Shown: positions 1 through 8,635, counted from the first letter of the stretch. The stretch: 38,826 bases of DNA from Planctomycetota bacterium (GCA_022564995.1 JADFKK010000032.1:1-38826), one strand, 5' to 3'. Translations and numbers: made by a program. Notes: generated from the letters alone by a model not told the origin.

Positions 1-1
1 C

Positions 2-271
2 CCGCGCGAGGCGGCCATGCTGCCGGCGCTGCTGTTCGTGATTTTCGCCTTCCCGGCCCGCCTGGCGCTCGGCTGGGCCTGTGGACGGGCCGGCCAGCGA
101 CTGGCGGCCCGTCACTGGTTTTTCGGCATCAGCGGCCTGGCTTCGATGTTGCCGGTGGCCGCCTTCTACTCGCTGGTCGTGTTCTTCACCCGCTACACGT
201 CATGGCACGGCATCTGGAGTTTGTACGAGCAACACGCCTTTTTGGTGCCGGTGCCGTTTTTGAGCATGTAG
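2..271 (+). CDS. C-terminal part of an integral membrane protein (5' end outside window)
   Basis: The frame is open to the left edge and ends at TAG 269-271, so only the last 89 or so residues are visible. They contain two hydrophobic stretches (a Leu/Phe/Ala-rich one near the left edge and SMLPVAAFYSLVVFF) and end in FLVPVPFLSM. This fits the end of a polytopic inner-membrane protein. I do not recognise the family from this fragment. The Met at 17 is internal and is not proposed as the start. The last 43 codons or so are repeated downstream at about 918-1068 with about 89% nucleotide identity, see the separate entry. Confidence 0.7.
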   Translation, partial: PREAAMLPALLFVIFAFPARLALGWACGRAGQRLAARHWFFGISGLASMLPVAAFYSLVVFFTRYTSWHGIWSLYEQHAFLVPVPFLSM

Positions 272-399
272 GGGCGGCGAGCCGTAGTGTCACGACCGCC
301 ACACGCCGATTTGATTTTCGCTACGGCGGCGGATATAGTATGCTTGGGAACCAACTCTCCGCCGGTCGAAATGTGCCTCCGAATCATTGAGGTTGAATC

Positions 400-597
400 A
401 TGCACCCGCAAATGGATTCGCTGCGTCATCTGTCAGCCGTCGAAAAACTTCAAATCGTGGAGGAACTGTGGGACGATTTGGCGAGTAGCCCTGAACCGCT
501 GCCGCTGCCCGAGTGGCACCGCGACGAGGCCACGCGTCGTTGCGCTGAACTCGACGCCGATCCCTTGATCGCCATCAAGCGAAAAGGACATGCATAA
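400..597 (+). CDS. orphan antitoxin-like protein, addiction module component family (TIGR02574-like)
   Basis: A 65-residue protein. Its N-terminal half, LSAVEKLQIVEELWDDLA, matches the start typical of the putative addiction-module component family, whose members usually pair with a RelE/ParE toxin. The segment LPLPEWHRDEATRRCAELDADP is also family-like. The usual C-terminal stretch after this point (a Trp/Glu-rich toxin-contact segment) is replaced by LIAIKRKGHA, so the gene may be truncated. No toxin gene follows: the next 300 bp hold only repeats and a gene fragment. It lies between the two copies of the 3' end of the upstream membrane protein gene. A possible promoter with a TATAGT-like box is seen near 335-345. 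Confidence 0.6.
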   Translation: MHPQMDSLRHLSAVEKLQIVEELWDDLASSPEPLPLPEWHRDEATRRCAELDADPLIAIKRKGHA

Positions 598-917
598 CCA
601 CTTGCGATCCTTCCCGCATGGCAAACTGTAAGCCATTACTGCCGCGTTACTTACGACTTCTTCACGCCAGGAGACTCCTGGTGCCGATCGCGCAAAAAGC
701 GCAAAATACATGTCCTTTGCGTTTCCGCCTTGCGCTTCCGTTTCTCGGCGCGACGAACGATGCCAAGATCCCGCCCGGCAGGCGGGATGTACGGGCTGCG
801 GCGATTGCAAGCTGTGGCGGTGGATCGGGCGATGGCGGACGAGGTTGTGGATCGTCGCTGGAGGCACGGTCGACGGCGCGCTGAGAGACGGTAGAGGGCC
901 GGGGTTGATTGGAAGGG
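598..917. other. intergenic stretch with small hairpins, no clear gene
   Basis: I see no convincing coding sequence on either strand. Two short perfect hairpins are present: CCAGGAGACTCCTGG at about 667-681, and ATCCCGCC/GGCGGGAT with a 5-nt loop at 768-788. Long open frames on the minus strand here have a composition expected of GC-rich non-coding DNA. Confidence 0.5.
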
Positions 918-1068
918 TCAGCGGATTGGATTCGATGTTGCCGGTGGCCGCCTTCTACTCGCTGGTCGTGTTTTTCACTCGCTACAGCTCGTGGCACGGA
1001 GTCTGGAGTCTCTACGAGCAATACGTGTTCTTGGTGCCGGTGCCGTTTTTGAGTATGTAGGGGCGGCA
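918..1068 (+). pseudogene. second, diverged copy of the 3' end of the membrane protein gene at 2-271
   Basis: This 151-bp segment aligns without gaps to 129-279, with about 17 differences (roughly 89% identity). It encodes DSMLPVAAFYSLVVFFTRYS and continues to the same FLVPVPFLSM ending and a TAG stop at 1058-1060. The differences are mainly third-position or conservative (T/S, I/V, H/Y, A/V). That indicates the copy evolved as part of an intact gene before it was cut off from its 5' part. No start codon or 5' portion of the gene is present upstream, so it cannot make the full protein. Confidence 0.8.
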
Positions 1069-1090
1069 GCGAAGGTGGCGCGGACCATCG

Positions 1091-1202
1091 CTCGTCCTCG
1101 TCCTCGTACTCGTACTTCCTACTCGTACTCGTACTCGAAGTTCGGCTCGCAACCGTCCACGCCGGCATTCGAGTACGAGTACGAGGAGGAGTACGAGTAC
1201 GA
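1091..1202. repeat. inverted pair of TACTCG / CGAGTA hexamer microsatellites
   Basis: The left arm at 1104-1139 is built of TCGTAC/TACTCG hexamers. The right arm at 1168-1202 is built of the complementary GAGTAC hexamers. The two arms are nearly perfectly complementary over 35 bp with a 28-nt spacer, so single-stranded DNA or RNA could form a long hairpin. A shorter (TCCTCG)n run precedes the left arm. It sits between the 3'-end fragment (ends 1060) and the SUMF1-like gene (ends 1346). Confidence 0.85.
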
Positions 1203-1304
1203 TTGCAATTGGCAGCGGGCACCACAGCCAGGCGACGACACTGCCTCGTGTGTCGGACTGAAAAGGGAGTCGGCGTCTTCTCTGATCCTCTTGTCGCTGC
1301 GCGA

Positions 1305-1326
1305 CCCAGACAACAAGTTGTCTGGG
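1305..1326. repeat. 22-bp perfect palindrome downstream of the SUMF1-like gene
   Basis: CCCAGACAAC and GTTGTCTGGG flank a 2-bp centre. It lies 20 bp beyond the stop of the minus-strand gene ending at 1346. It could act as a terminator hairpin or RNA-stability element, but no T-run follows on the minus strand, so intrinsic termination is uncertain. Confidence 0.5.
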
Positions 1327-1345
1327 CCACCCTGTTGACACCTCC

Positions 1346-2629
1346 CTACTTCTTACCCTTTCTCTTCTTCGCCACCGTCTTCTTATACGCCTTCAACTCC
1401 TCAATCGCCTTGGGCAGATCGCGATTGGTGGGGCCTTGCGTGCCGCGGCGGTCGGTTAGGCGGCCCTCGACGTCGAGGCGGATTAGCTTGGCGTCGATCT
1501 CCCAGACCTTTTTCTTGAGGTCTTTCGTGGCAGCGGCCAGCGGGCGGATCATACGAAAGCCGATGCCGCGGGTCGGATCGTCGGTGTACCACCAGGGGCT
1601 CAGCGGCAGGTTGGGGTCTTCGGCCTTCCAGTCTTCGCCCTCGCCGGCCAGCCGGGCCGCCGCGCGACAAAGCTCCGCCCCGTCTTGCCATGATCCGCCC
1701 TTGATGACTCGCGGCGATTCCTTGGTCGGCCAGGCCACCGACTCCAGCGCCGTGACGGTTTTGCCTTTGTGTCGGGCGTGGCCTTCTTCGACGTATTGAT
1801 CGAGCACCCATTCGGCGACGTTGCCGTGCATGTCGTATAGCCCCCAGGCGTTGGGCTTCTTCTTGCCGACGTCGTGGGTCGTCTCGTCGCCGTTATCGTC
1901 GTACCATTCGTACTGGCCGAGTTTCTTCGGGTCGTCGCCGAAGTGATAAGCCGTCTTCGCGCCGGCCCGGGCGGCATATTCCCATTCAGCCTCGCTGGGC
2001 AGGCGATAAAACTGCCCGCTCATGCCGCTGAGCCATTTGGTGTATTGCTTGGCCGCGTATTGGGTCATGGTGACGGCCGGCTGCTGGGGCCGCTCGCCTA
2101 GCTCGAACGTGAAGCTCGGATCGTATAGCTTCGTCGGCGTCGTGATCGCGTCGACCGGATCGTCCTTTTCGGTCACGCGATTCTTGAGCGCCCGGAACGG
2201 TCCGATCGCCTTGAGCGTCGCCTCTCGCTTTTTCGGATCGGCCAGTGATGAACGCAGCGAATCGAAACCCTTGAACGACTCATACAGCACCATGAACTGT
2301 TTGTATTCGGCCCAAGTGTTTTCGTATTTGCTCATCCAAAACGGCGCGACCTTCACCTTGAACTGCGGACCCTCGTCGGCGTTGCGGCCCGGTTCGTTCT
2401 TCGGGCTGCCCATCGTGAACGTGCCGCCGGAGATCGGCACCATCTCGAAGGTTACATCCGTGCCGGGAATCTTCGCCGTGTAAGGCACCATGTAACCGTG
2501 CGTCGTCTTCACGAAGCGTCCCGCGGCGGGTTTCTCCTCGACCAACCCCGGCGTGTTTTTCGCAGGTGCCGCAACCGCACTTGAAGTCAACAGGAACAGC
2601 CCGACGAAGAAAAGGGGTGCCTTTATCAT
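1346..2629 (-). CDS. secreted formylglycine-generating-enzyme (SUMF1/FGE-sulfatase) domain protein
   Basis: About 427 residues. I place the start at 2629 because it gives a signal peptide (MIKAPLFFVGLFLLTSSAVA) and an AGGAA Shine-Dalgarno sequence about 8 nt upstream. A longer frame reaches 2692 but its first 21 residues have no such features. The core runs from FEMVPISGGTFTMGSP through LPSEAEWEYAARAGA, YDMHGNVAEWVLDQY and RVIKGGSWQDGAELCRAA to GIGFRMIR, the standard order of SUMF1-domain landmarks. True FGE oxidises the sulfatase active-site cysteine. Most bacterial members of this broad family are uncharacterised, and the paired active-site cysteines of FGE are not evident here, so enzymatic activity is not assured. 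The Lys-rich tail (KKTVAKKRKGKK) is unusual. The protein probably acts in the periplasm or outside the cell. Confidence 0.85.
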   Translation of the reverse strand: MIKAPLFFVGLFLLTSSAVAAPAKNTPGLVEEKPAAGRFVKTTHGYMVPYTAKIPGTDVTFEMVPISGGTFTMGSPKNEPGRNADEGPQFKVKVAPFWMSKYENTWAEYKQFMVLYESFKGFDSLRSSLADPKKREATLKAIGPFRALKNRVTEKDDPVDAITTPTKLYDPSFTFELGERPQQPAVTMTQYAAKQYTKWLSGMSGQFYRLPSEAEWEYAARAGAKTAYHFGDDPKKLGQYEWYDDNGDETTHDVGKKKPNAWGLYDMHGNVAEWVLDQYVEEGHARHKGKTVTALESVAWPTKESPRVIKGGSWQDGAELCRAAARLAGEGEDWKAEDPNLPLSPWWYTDDPTRGIGFRMIRPLAAATKDLKKKVWEIDAKLIRLDVEGRLTDRRGTQGPTNRDLPKAIEELKAYKKTVAKKRKGKK

Positions 2630-2761
2630 CTCGGTAGTTCCTGGGGTGATGCGACCGAAAATTGCAGGCGCGCCGCCCGCGAATATAGCCATTATAGATC
2701 GGCGGAGGCTGCGAGGCTATTGGGAGAGAATCGAATAGCCATCGGGCGGGAACGGCCCTTC

Positions 2762-3883
2762 TCAGTCGGCATTAAACTTGCTGCGATCGCTTACTCGCAC
2801 GCGCAAAGTGATCGTCTTGCCGTCGCGAAAAACTTCCATTTTCACTTCCTTGCCGACACTGGTCAGCGCGACCAAATTTACCAGATGACTGTCGTCCTCG
2901 ACGCGGGTGCCGTCGAACTGGACGATCACGTCGCCGATCCTCAACTTGGCCTTTTGGGCCGGAGCGCCGTCGGTGATGCCGGTGATGCGGGCTCCTTGCG
3001 GACGCGGCAGCCCGAGCTTGATCGCTCGGGCCGGGCCGAAGTTGGCGTCGAGGCTGACTCCCAAAAACGCGCGGACGACCTTACCCTGTTCGATCAATTG
3101 CTGCGTGATGACTCGGACCATGTCGATGGGAATCGAGAAGCCGACCCCTTCATAAGAGCCCGACTGGCTGGCGATGGCCGTGTTGATTCCGACGACTTCG
3201 CCGCGGAGGTTGATCAGCGGTCCGCCGCTGTTTCCGGGGTTGATCGCCGCATCGGTCTGTATGAAATTTTGGAAGCGCACGCCGGTGTTTCCGAGTTGCA
3301 GATTTCGGCGGCCTTTGGCGCTGATGATTCCGTAGGTGACGGAATGGCTCAGGCCGAAGGGGCTGCCCATCGCCAGCACGAAATCACCCATCTCCATCTT
3401 GGCACTGCTGCCCAACCGCGCCGGCACCAACTTGGGCGCGGAGACGGCCATCACGGCGATGTCGGTTCCTGGATCTCCCCACACCCGGCTGGGCGTAATC
3501 TGCCGCCCGTCGGCCAGTTTGATCTTGATGTCGACCGCCGCGGCGCCGCGGATGACGTGGCGATTGGTGACCACGAAGAAGCCGTCCTTGAAGCGAATGA
3601 TCACGCCCGATCCAGTCTCTTCGACCTCGCCTCCGCCGCGGCGTTTAGAAGCCTCAATGTGGACGACGGCCGGCCGCACCAATCGCACGACCTTCTTGAG
3701 CACCGCGTAGTGTTTTTCCAGCGAAGCGACATCTCGGGCCAATTCGTCGTACTGTCTGGCCCGCGCGTTCGATTCGGTCGCGGGCTTCTGCGCAACCAGC
3801 GGCGTCGCCAGCACGGCAACCGCCAACGCGACGGCGGCCCATGGCCCAATCGGCCCAGAGCGGAACAAGCGGGGATGGACCAT
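2762..3883 (-). CDS. HtrA/DegP-like trypsin-type serine protease with one PDZ domain
   Basis: About 373 residues from the start at 3883. This start gives an N-terminal membrane or signal segment (AAVALAVAVLATPLVAQ) and lies 7 bp after the stop of the upstream DksA-like gene. The catalytic triad is visible: His109 in VVTNRHVIRG, Asp141 in GTDIAVMAVS and Ser219 in INPGNSGGPL. Other family landmarks are GSPFGLSHSVTYGIISAKGR and FIQTDAAINPGN. A single C-terminal PDZ domain (about residues 275-365) includes ITDGAPAQKAKLRIGDVIVQ. HtrA proteases degrade or refold damaged envelope proteins. A short predicted coiled region (about 40-65) precedes the protease domain. Co-transcription with the DksA-like gene is likely from the spacing. 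Confidence 0.93.
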   Translation of the reverse strand: MVHPRLFRSGPIGPWAAVALAVAVLATPLVAQKPATESNARARQYDELARDVASLEKHYAVLKKVVRLVRPAVVHIEASKRRGGGEVEETGSGVIIRFKDGFFVVTNRHVIRGAAAVDIKIKLADGRQITPSRVWGDPGTDIAVMAVSAPKLVPARLGSSAKMEMGDFVLAMGSPFGLSHSVTYGIISAKGRRNLQLGNTGVRFQNFIQTDAAINPGNSGGPLINLRGEVVGINTAIASQSGSYEGVGFSIPIDMVRVITQQLIEQGKVVRAFLGVSLDANFGPARAIKLGLPRPQGARITGITDGAPAQKAKLRIGDVIVQFDGTRVEDDSHLVNLVALTSVGKEVKMEVFRDGKTITLRVRVSDRSKFNAD

Positions 3884-3890
3884 CGGCGAC

Positions 3891-4334
3891 TCAGGTAACT
3901 TCGATGTCGTTGATCGTGAACTCGGTGTCGGCGTAAGTGGTGTCCGGCACCCGACTCCAATCTGAGTCTTGCCCGACACCAGTTCCGCCCTCTTCGGATT
4001 TTCTCTGGCATTCGATGCAGCTCGTGGCGTACGGCAGGGCGGTCAGCCGGGGCATGGGGATTTTTTCCTCACACATTTCACAAACGCCGTAAGCTCCCTC
4101 GCGCATGCTTTCCAGCGCTCGCTCGATGCTGGCCAACTCGCGGCTTTCGACTTCGGCCAGTTGGGAACTGATCTCGTCCTGCGCCGCGTCGAGCGCCGCG
4201 TCGACGACGTCGCTGGTCGATTGCTGTCGCAATTCCTTGAGCGAGCTCAGATCGCCGGCGAGTGCCTTGCGCAGCGCATCGCGTCGGTTGATCAGAATGT
4301 CGCGCATCTTCAGTATTTGGTCTTTTCGTGCCAT
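3891..4334 (-). CDS. DksA/TraR-type C4 zinc-finger protein
   Basis: About 147 residues from ATG 4334, preceded by a GAGGT Shine-Dalgarno-like sequence. A longer open frame upstream has no family similarity. Residues about 5-80 are a charged helical region of coiled-coil type. The zinc finger is CEMC at 85-88, then 17 residues and CIEC at 106-109, the standard DksA/TraR spacing. DksA-like proteins bind the secondary channel of RNA polymerase and modulate initiation, often with ppGpp. In planctomycetes this particular paralogue is not characterised, so the exact role is inferred. The C-terminal extension (about 35 residues, acidic, ending TINDIEVT) lies past the finger. The stop is 7 bp before htrA, suggesting one transcript. 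Confidence 0.88.
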   Translation of the reverse strand: MARKDQILKMRDILINRRDALRKALAGDLSSLKELRQQSTSDVVDAALDAAQDEISSQLAEVESRELASIERALESMREGAYGVCEMCEEKIPMPRLTALPYATSCIECQRKSEEGGTGVGQDSDWSRVPDTTYADTEFTINDIEVT

Positions 4335-4911
4335 GTCAGTGTTTACCTCGATCTTCCGCAGCAAGCCTTTCATTGATTCGCCCCCCGCTGGGCAAAGCCC
4401 TTTTCTCGTTGCGTCGGCGGCGCGTTCGCAAACAAAATATAGTACGCGCTCCGCAACGCGGCAGTTTATCTGAAAAAATAGCTCTGTAAATGTTCCGAGG
4501 AGCCCTCCCTCGATTGCGTAATTCTTTGTGCAGCAACGACTTGCGCTGCCAGACACCCGGATCTGGCGAACCGGCACCGAACGCTGGACCGCTGAGGGAC
4601 ACTTTAGCGTCGCAGCGCGGTTACCCACCCCCCGTCGACAGCTCCGATCCGCGCCGGTCGTGGTTTGCCGCTCTCGGATAATCGACAGAACCGGCACAGA
4701 TATACAGCCATTCTTTCAAAATTGCGGGCGAGCGTACCGGGGGAATCGCCTCCTCCGCCAATCGCCGCCACGCGCAAGGGGCGCTTTGACGAGACCTGTC
4801 CCACAAGCTATATCCCCTGTGAGGCTTCGCACTTAGGGCCGGAACAAAACCGTCCGGCGGGCCGCCCTCCCGTTTGATGGCAGGCCGCAACCCCCGTCAG
4901 AAACCGCGCTA
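4335..4911. other. 577-bp divergent intergenic region, no gene seen
   Basis: This region separates the minus-strand DksA-like gene from the plus-strand FHA gene and must hold both promoters. I see no convincing coding frame and none of the repeat families found elsewhere in the window. Specific promoter boxes could not be assigned with confidence. Confidence 0.4.
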
Positions 4912-6075
4912 ATGGCAACACACACCGCGCTCCCTGCGAGCAGTCGACAAGTCATTTCGCCCGGCGAATTGAAACTGCGAATCATCGGCGGATCGCGCGA
5001 CGGGCAACTGGTCCGCCTACGGTCGTCGAAGTGTACGATCGGATCAGGTCGCGATTGCACGCTGCGACTGCGGGCTCGCGGCGTCCGGCCGCTGCACTGC
5101 TTGATCGTCCGCGGTCAGCAGGCAACGATCGTTCGTCGCTGGTCACCAGACACACGCCTCAACGGAAGCAGTTTTCTCGATGCCAGCCTCGTCGCCGGAG
5201 ATCGTCTGAGTATCGGCCCGATTGAACTAGAGGTTGTGGGCGAATCGCCGTCACCAGAAGGCCCCGAACCGACAACACAGCAGGTCGCCCGCTTGTTGGA
5301 AACCGAGCAGACCACGCTGCGCAAGCGGCAGGCCGAATGGGAGGAAGTTCGCCGTCACGCCGAAGAACGACTTGAGCGGCGGACCCAAGAAATGGTCGAG
5401 AAGTTGGCCGATCTGAAGAGCGAGCAGCAGTCGGCGGCGGCGACGAGAAAGCAGGTGGAAACGGAGCGACTGACGTTGCAAGCGGAACGCCGGAAACTGC
5501 GCAAACTCATCGTCGATCACCAGCAGCAGCAAAAACAACTTGAAGCGGCTCGCGCCAAAGTCGACACCGCGAGAAGCCAACTGGAAGCCGATCTACAGCA
5601 AGCCAGAGCGGAGGGGCTGACGCAAGAAGGGGCCGGGATTTCCGACCAGGAATCGCTGCAAGCCGTCAAGAAAGAGCAACAAGAATGGGAAGCCGAGCGC
5701 CGGCGGCGCGAGAGCCGCCTGCGACTTCGGGCGAAGCAAATCGAGCAACAACAGGAAGATGCCGAGGCGGAGCTCAACGAGCAGAAACTCGAACTCGACC
5801 AGGAGGCCGACCAACTCGATCAGATCAGCCAGCAACTTAAAGAGGCAGTTTCCGGCTTGGACGAAAACAAGCAGGCCTGGCGAAAGCAGCGCGAACGGCA
5901 GATGGCCGAATTCGCATCCGAGGCACGGCGCATGGAACAGCAGCGCCGCCAAATGGAGGACGAGCGGCGCGGTTGGGAAGAACAATGCCAACGCGAAGCA
6001 GCGGAATCCTCTCAGCGCAGCGAGCAATTGCAAGCACGCGAGGACGAGTTAGCCCGCGATTTGCCCGTGGACTAG
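4912..6075 (+). CDS. FHA-domain protein with a long coiled-coil tail
   Basis: 387 residues. An FHA domain covers about residues 20-110: LRIIGGSRDGQLVRL, then CTIGSGRDCTLRLRARGVRP and HCLIVR, with LNGSSFLDASLVAGDRLSIG at its end. FHA domains bind phosphothreonine peptides. The typical S-R-x-H pattern appears here as GVRPLHC, so the Ser before Arg-like position differs somewhat. The remaining 270 or so residues are almost entirely Glu, Gln, Arg, Lys, Ala and Leu, with no Pro or Gly after about residue 125 apart from a short break near 235. This is a strongly predicted coiled coil. A scaffold or signalling adaptor role is an inference. The gene is alone, with a GA-rich low-complexity tract starting 20 bp after the stop. 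Confidence 0.85.
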   Translation: MATHTALPASSRQVISPGELKLRIIGGSRDGQLVRLRSSKCTIGSGRDCTLRLRARGVRPLHCLIVRGQQATIVRRWSPDTRLNGSSFLDASLVAGDRLSIGPIELEVVGESPSPEGPEPTTQQVARLLETEQTTLRKRQAEWEEVRRHAEERLERRTQEMVEKLADLKSEQQSAAATRKQVETERLTLQAERRKLRKLIVDHQQQQKQLEAARAKVDTARSQLEADLQQARAEGLTQEGAGISDQESLQAVKKEQQEWEAERRRRESRLRLRAKQIEQQQEDAEAELNEQKLELDQEADQLDQISQQLKEAVSGLDENKQAWRKQRERQMAEFASEARRMEQQRRQMEDERRGWEEQCQREAAESSQRSEQLQAREDELARDLPVD

Positions 6076-6093
6076 ATCGTCAAGCCGCCGAGC

Positions 6094-6296
6094 AGGGAGA
6101 GTGGGAGAGGGAGAGTGGGAGAGTGGGAGAGTGGGAGAGAGAGGGAGGGAGGGAGGGAGGAGAGAGAAGCTGGCAGAGATCTCTCGTGAACTGCCCGTGG
6201 CGGGCACTCTTCGTCTCTCCCCCTCCCTCCGTCTCTCCTTCCCTCCGTCTCTCCTTCTCTCCTTCCCTCCTTCCCTCCTTCCCTCCTTCCCTCCTT
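6094..6296. repeat. purine tract / pyrimidine tract pair (GGGAGA and CCCTCCTT repeats)
   Basis: Positions 6094-6169 are an almost pure G/A tract (GGGAGAGT and GGGA units). Positions 6211-6296 are an almost pure C/T tract (CTCCTTCC units). The two are broadly complementary across a 40-bp spacer, so a long imperfect hairpin or triplex is possible. The C/T tract ends directly at the stop codon of the next minus-strand gene (6296-6298), so the region lies between two convergent gene ends. Confidence 0.85.
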
Positions 6297-7309
6297 CAAA
6301 ACCCTCGATCTGCCCGAATGTCGTCAAAGTCGCGCAGATGATAATCGATCTGGGCGTAGTCCAACACTCGGCACAGACCCCGCAGGGCCACGCCTAATCC
6401 GTCCGGTCCGCTGAAGCCGCCGAATTGTCCGCCGCCTTTGACGTGCGGTTCGAGGTCGAGAAACACGCCGGGAATGCCCCGCCGGCGCAGCTTCCGCTCC
6501 AGCCGGGGGATCATCTCGCGGAAATCACGCAGAATCATCTCGTGGGCGCTGTCGCCAATGTCGGCCGGCACGAAGTTCTTCAGCGCCGACTCGTCGACGT
6601 GCCCCTTCCGCCGCTTGCCGGCCGGCTGCTGATAATCCTTGATGTGTAGCCAGCCCAGCCCCGGCTTCATCAATTCGTACTGTTCAAATGTCTGGGCCGT
6701 GTTGAAGTGCTGAGTGATGATATTGCCCGCATCGAAGATCAGCACCAGTGCCGGGTGATTCACCTTGCGATGGATGGCGGCCAGCAGTTCGCCGTCTTGG
6801 CCGACCAGATTGGCCTCAACTTCGAGCCCGAAGGTCAGATCGCTGCGATGACACATCTCGGCGATTTGGCCCAATTGATCGACCGTCTGCGGCAGATGAT
6901 CCCACGGATCGGACCCCCGCGGGTGATAAAACGAAAAGCCGCGGATCAGCTTGGTCTCGAAGGCATGAGCCCGCTCGCAAGCTTTCTTCACGTCGCGGCT
7001 GAGATACTTTTTGAACGGAACGTAAGCGTTCTTACTTTTGTCGTTGACGTCGAGCAGCTTGACCTTGCCGATGGGCGAGCCGATGGACGAGACGTTCAGG
7101 CCGTATTCGTCCTCCAGGTGGCGGATCTTGGTGATCTCGCTCTTGGTCAACTGCATCACGTTCTTGATGCCGCCGCCGACGTCGATAAAGCGGATGCTGT
7201 AATACTGCAAGCCGAGCGCCGCGAACGCGGAAAACTGCTGCACGGCCGTTTTCTGATTGGCCGCTTCGTCCGCGAAGCCGGTAAGAATAATTCGAGGGTT
7301 GGATGACAT
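6296..7309 (-). CDS. sugar phosphate isomerase/epimerase-like TIM-barrel protein
   Basis: 337 residues, with the N-terminus MSSNPRIILTGFADEAAN. The pattern of the xylose-isomerase-like TIM-barrel superfamily is visible: LQYYSIRFIDVGGG in the first strands, LTFGLEVEANLVG with a metal-type Glu, LIFDAGNII with Asp, and GLGWLHIKDYQQ with the conserved H-x-K-D, then VFLDLEPH near the end. Members isomerise or epimerise sugars, inositols or hydroxypyruvate. Planctomycetes have many and the substrate cannot be read from sequence. It is followed on the minus strand by the C/T tract. nagB lies 55 bp upstream on the same strand, so the two may be co-transcribed. Confidence 0.85.
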   Translation of the reverse strand: MSSNPRIILTGFADEAANQKTAVQQFSAFAALGLQYYSIRFIDVGGGIKNVMQLTKSEITKIRHLEDEYGLNVSSIGSPIGKVKLLDVNDKSKNAYVPFKKYLSRDVKKACERAHAFETKLIRGFSFYHPRGSDPWDHLPQTVDQLGQIAEMCHRSDLTFGLEVEANLVGQDGELLAAIHRKVNHPALVLIFDAGNIITQHFNTAQTFEQYELMKPGLGWLHIKDYQQPAGKRRKGHVDESALKNFVPADIGDSAHEMILRDFREMIPRLERKLRRRGIPGVFLDLEPHVKGGGQFGGFSGPDGLGVALRGLCRVLDYAQIDYHLRDFDDIRADRGF

Positions 7310-7364
7310 GAGAGTCTCTGGGATTCAGGATTTGAGAGCTAAGAGGAAGGAGCTATCAACCGCG

Positions 7365-8114
7365 TTACGACTTCAACAACCCCGCTGCCGCACGATCGAG
7401 ATAAACGGTCGTCCGTTCGTGCTGCTGCAAGATCGACGAGGGCACCCCGGGCGTGACCGGGCCTTCGACGGCGCCCTGCACTGCTTTGGCCTTCCGCTCG
7501 TCGGGCACGGTGCAGACGATGGATGCTGATTTGAGGATCTGGCGGACTGACATTGAGATGGCTTGCTGGGGCACGTCTTGGAGGGTCGGAAACCAACCTT
7601 CGCCGAGTTGCTGCCGCCGGCAGGCTTCGTCCAGGTCGACCACGATGTACGGCGTTTCGGTCTCGAAGTCAGCCGGCGGATCGTTGAACGCCAGGTGTCC
7701 GTTCTCGCCGATGCCGATGAACGCTACGTCGATCGGATGTTTCCGGATCAACGCGCCGAGTTCTCGGCAGGTCGCTTCGCAATCACTCTCGGCGTCGAGG
7801 TAATGAAACGCGGCCGGCGGCGAAGGCAACTGCTCGACCAGCCGCTCTTTCAAATACCCGCGAAACGAGGCCGGGTGCGACATCGGCATTCCGACATATT
7901 CGTCGAGATGAAAAAACGTCACTTGGCCCCAATCGATCTCCGGCTGGGCCACCAGCGCCGCCAGCATCTCAAACTGCGACGCCCCGGTGGCGACGATCAC
8001 ATTGGCAGCGCCCCGCTCGGCCAGCGCCGCGCGAATCAGCGCCGCCCCGTCCGCGGCAGCCTTCTTGCCCATCTCGTCTTTGGTTTCGCTAATGTCGATC
8101 TGCATGCGTATCAT
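7365..8114 (-). CDS. nagB: glucosamine-6-phosphate deaminase / NagB-like
   Basis: 249 residues. Family landmarks are [14 protein letters not shown] for phosphate binding (about residues 41-54), [10 protein letters not shown] (68-76) with the conserved Asp-Glu pair, and [16 protein letters not shown] (132-147) with the catalytic His. The enzyme converts glucosamine-6-phosphate to fructose-6-phosphate and ammonia. The [12 protein letters not shown] signature favours a deaminase over the related 6-phosphogluconolactonases. The C-terminus [20 protein letters not shown] is also typical. A start at Met4 (8105) is possible. The upstream space (8115-8169) holds one copy of the ATTTGTTTAGGATTTCG repeat. 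Confidence 0.9.
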   Translation of the reverse strand: MIRMQIDISETKDEMGKKAAADGAALIRAALAERGAANVIVATGASQFEMLAALVAQPEIDWGQVTFFHLDEYVGMPMSHPASFRGYLKERLVEQLPSPPAAFHYLDAESDCEATCRELGALIRKHPIDVAFIGIGENGHLAFNDPPADFETETPYIVVDLDEACRRQQLGEGWFPTLQDVPQQAISMSVRQILKSASIVCTVPDERKAKAVQGAVEGPVTPGVPSSILQQHERTTVYLDRAAAGLLKS

Positions 8115-8132
8115 TCTGATTTTCGATTTTGA

Positions 8133-8152
8133 ATTTGTTTAGGATTTCGAGC
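8133..8152 (+). repeat. single copy of the ATTTGTTTAGGATTTCG repeat
   Basis: This 20-mer matches, with one difference, the right arm of the inverted repeat at 28584-28683. Flanking AT-rich text (TTCGATTTTGAA, TTCTGATTTG) is also similar. It lies between nagB and queF. Confidence 0.7.
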
Positions 8153-8169
8153 TTCTGATTTGTTGTCTT

Positions 8170-8538
8170 CTACCGCTCCGCCACATGCTCCACCGTCACC
8201 CGCGTCGTAATTCCGCCCCGCGGCGTAAACTCCGCCAGCAGCTTCATTCGCCGCGGCTTTAGCACGGCCACCAGATCGTCGAGAATCCGGTTCGTCACGT
8301 TCTCGTAAAAAATCCCCTCGTCGCGGAACCGCTGTAAGTACAGCTTCAGACTCTTCAACTCGACGCACTTCGCCTCGGGTGTATAGGTGAACGTCAACGT
8401 CCCAAAATCGGGCTGGCCGGTCTTTGGACAGACCGAGGTAAACTCCGGGCAGATGATCTCGATCGAGTAATCCCGCCCGGGATTCTCATTGTCGAACGTC
8501 TCCAGCACGTCTCGAAACTCGCCGCTCACGTCATCCAT
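8170..8538 (-). CDS. queF: NADPH-dependent preQ0 reductase (7-cyano-7-deazaguanine reductase)
   Basis: 122 residues, the short unimodular type. It reduces preQ0 to preQ1 in queuosine biosynthesis. The catalytic cysteine is Cys37 in [16 protein letters not shown] and the catalytic Asp is Asp44, seven residues on as in the Bacillus-type enzyme. The NADPH/tunnel motif [22 protein letters not shown] follows. The gene is divergent from queC, with a 128-bp space containing one REP-like element. Together with queC and queE it forms a near-complete preQ1 pathway. queD is not in this window. Confidence 0.95.
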   Translation of the reverse strand: MDDVSGEFRDVLETFDNENPGRDYSIEIICPEFTSVCPKTGQPDFGTLTFTYTPEAKCVELKSLKLYLQRFRDEGIFYENVTNRILDDLVAVLKPRRMKLLAEFTPRGGITTRVTVEHVAER

Positions 8539-8608
8539 CTCCTATTCCGAAGCCGCCCATTGTGGCATGATAACGAGCGCACAAAAAGGGGTCCGCATCC
8601 CCGCAATT

Positions 8609-8635
8609 GTAAAGCCGCGACCAGTGGTCGCGTCC
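8609..8635 (+). repeat. REP-like element, copy 1 (GCGACC-AGT-GGTCGC)
   Basis: TAAAGCCGCGACCAGTGGTCGCG, the quasi-palindrome with the TAAAGC head. It lies in the divergent promoter region between queF and queC, 31 bp before the queC start. Confidence 0.9.

Noticed and set aside
2720..3898. 392-codon plus-strand open frame
   Set aside because: It is antisense to the HtrA gene, whose catalytic motifs are clear.
4335..4697. N-terminal extension of the DksA-like protein
   Set aside because: The extra residues show no family similarity, and ATG 4334 has a suitable ribosome site and gives the normal length.
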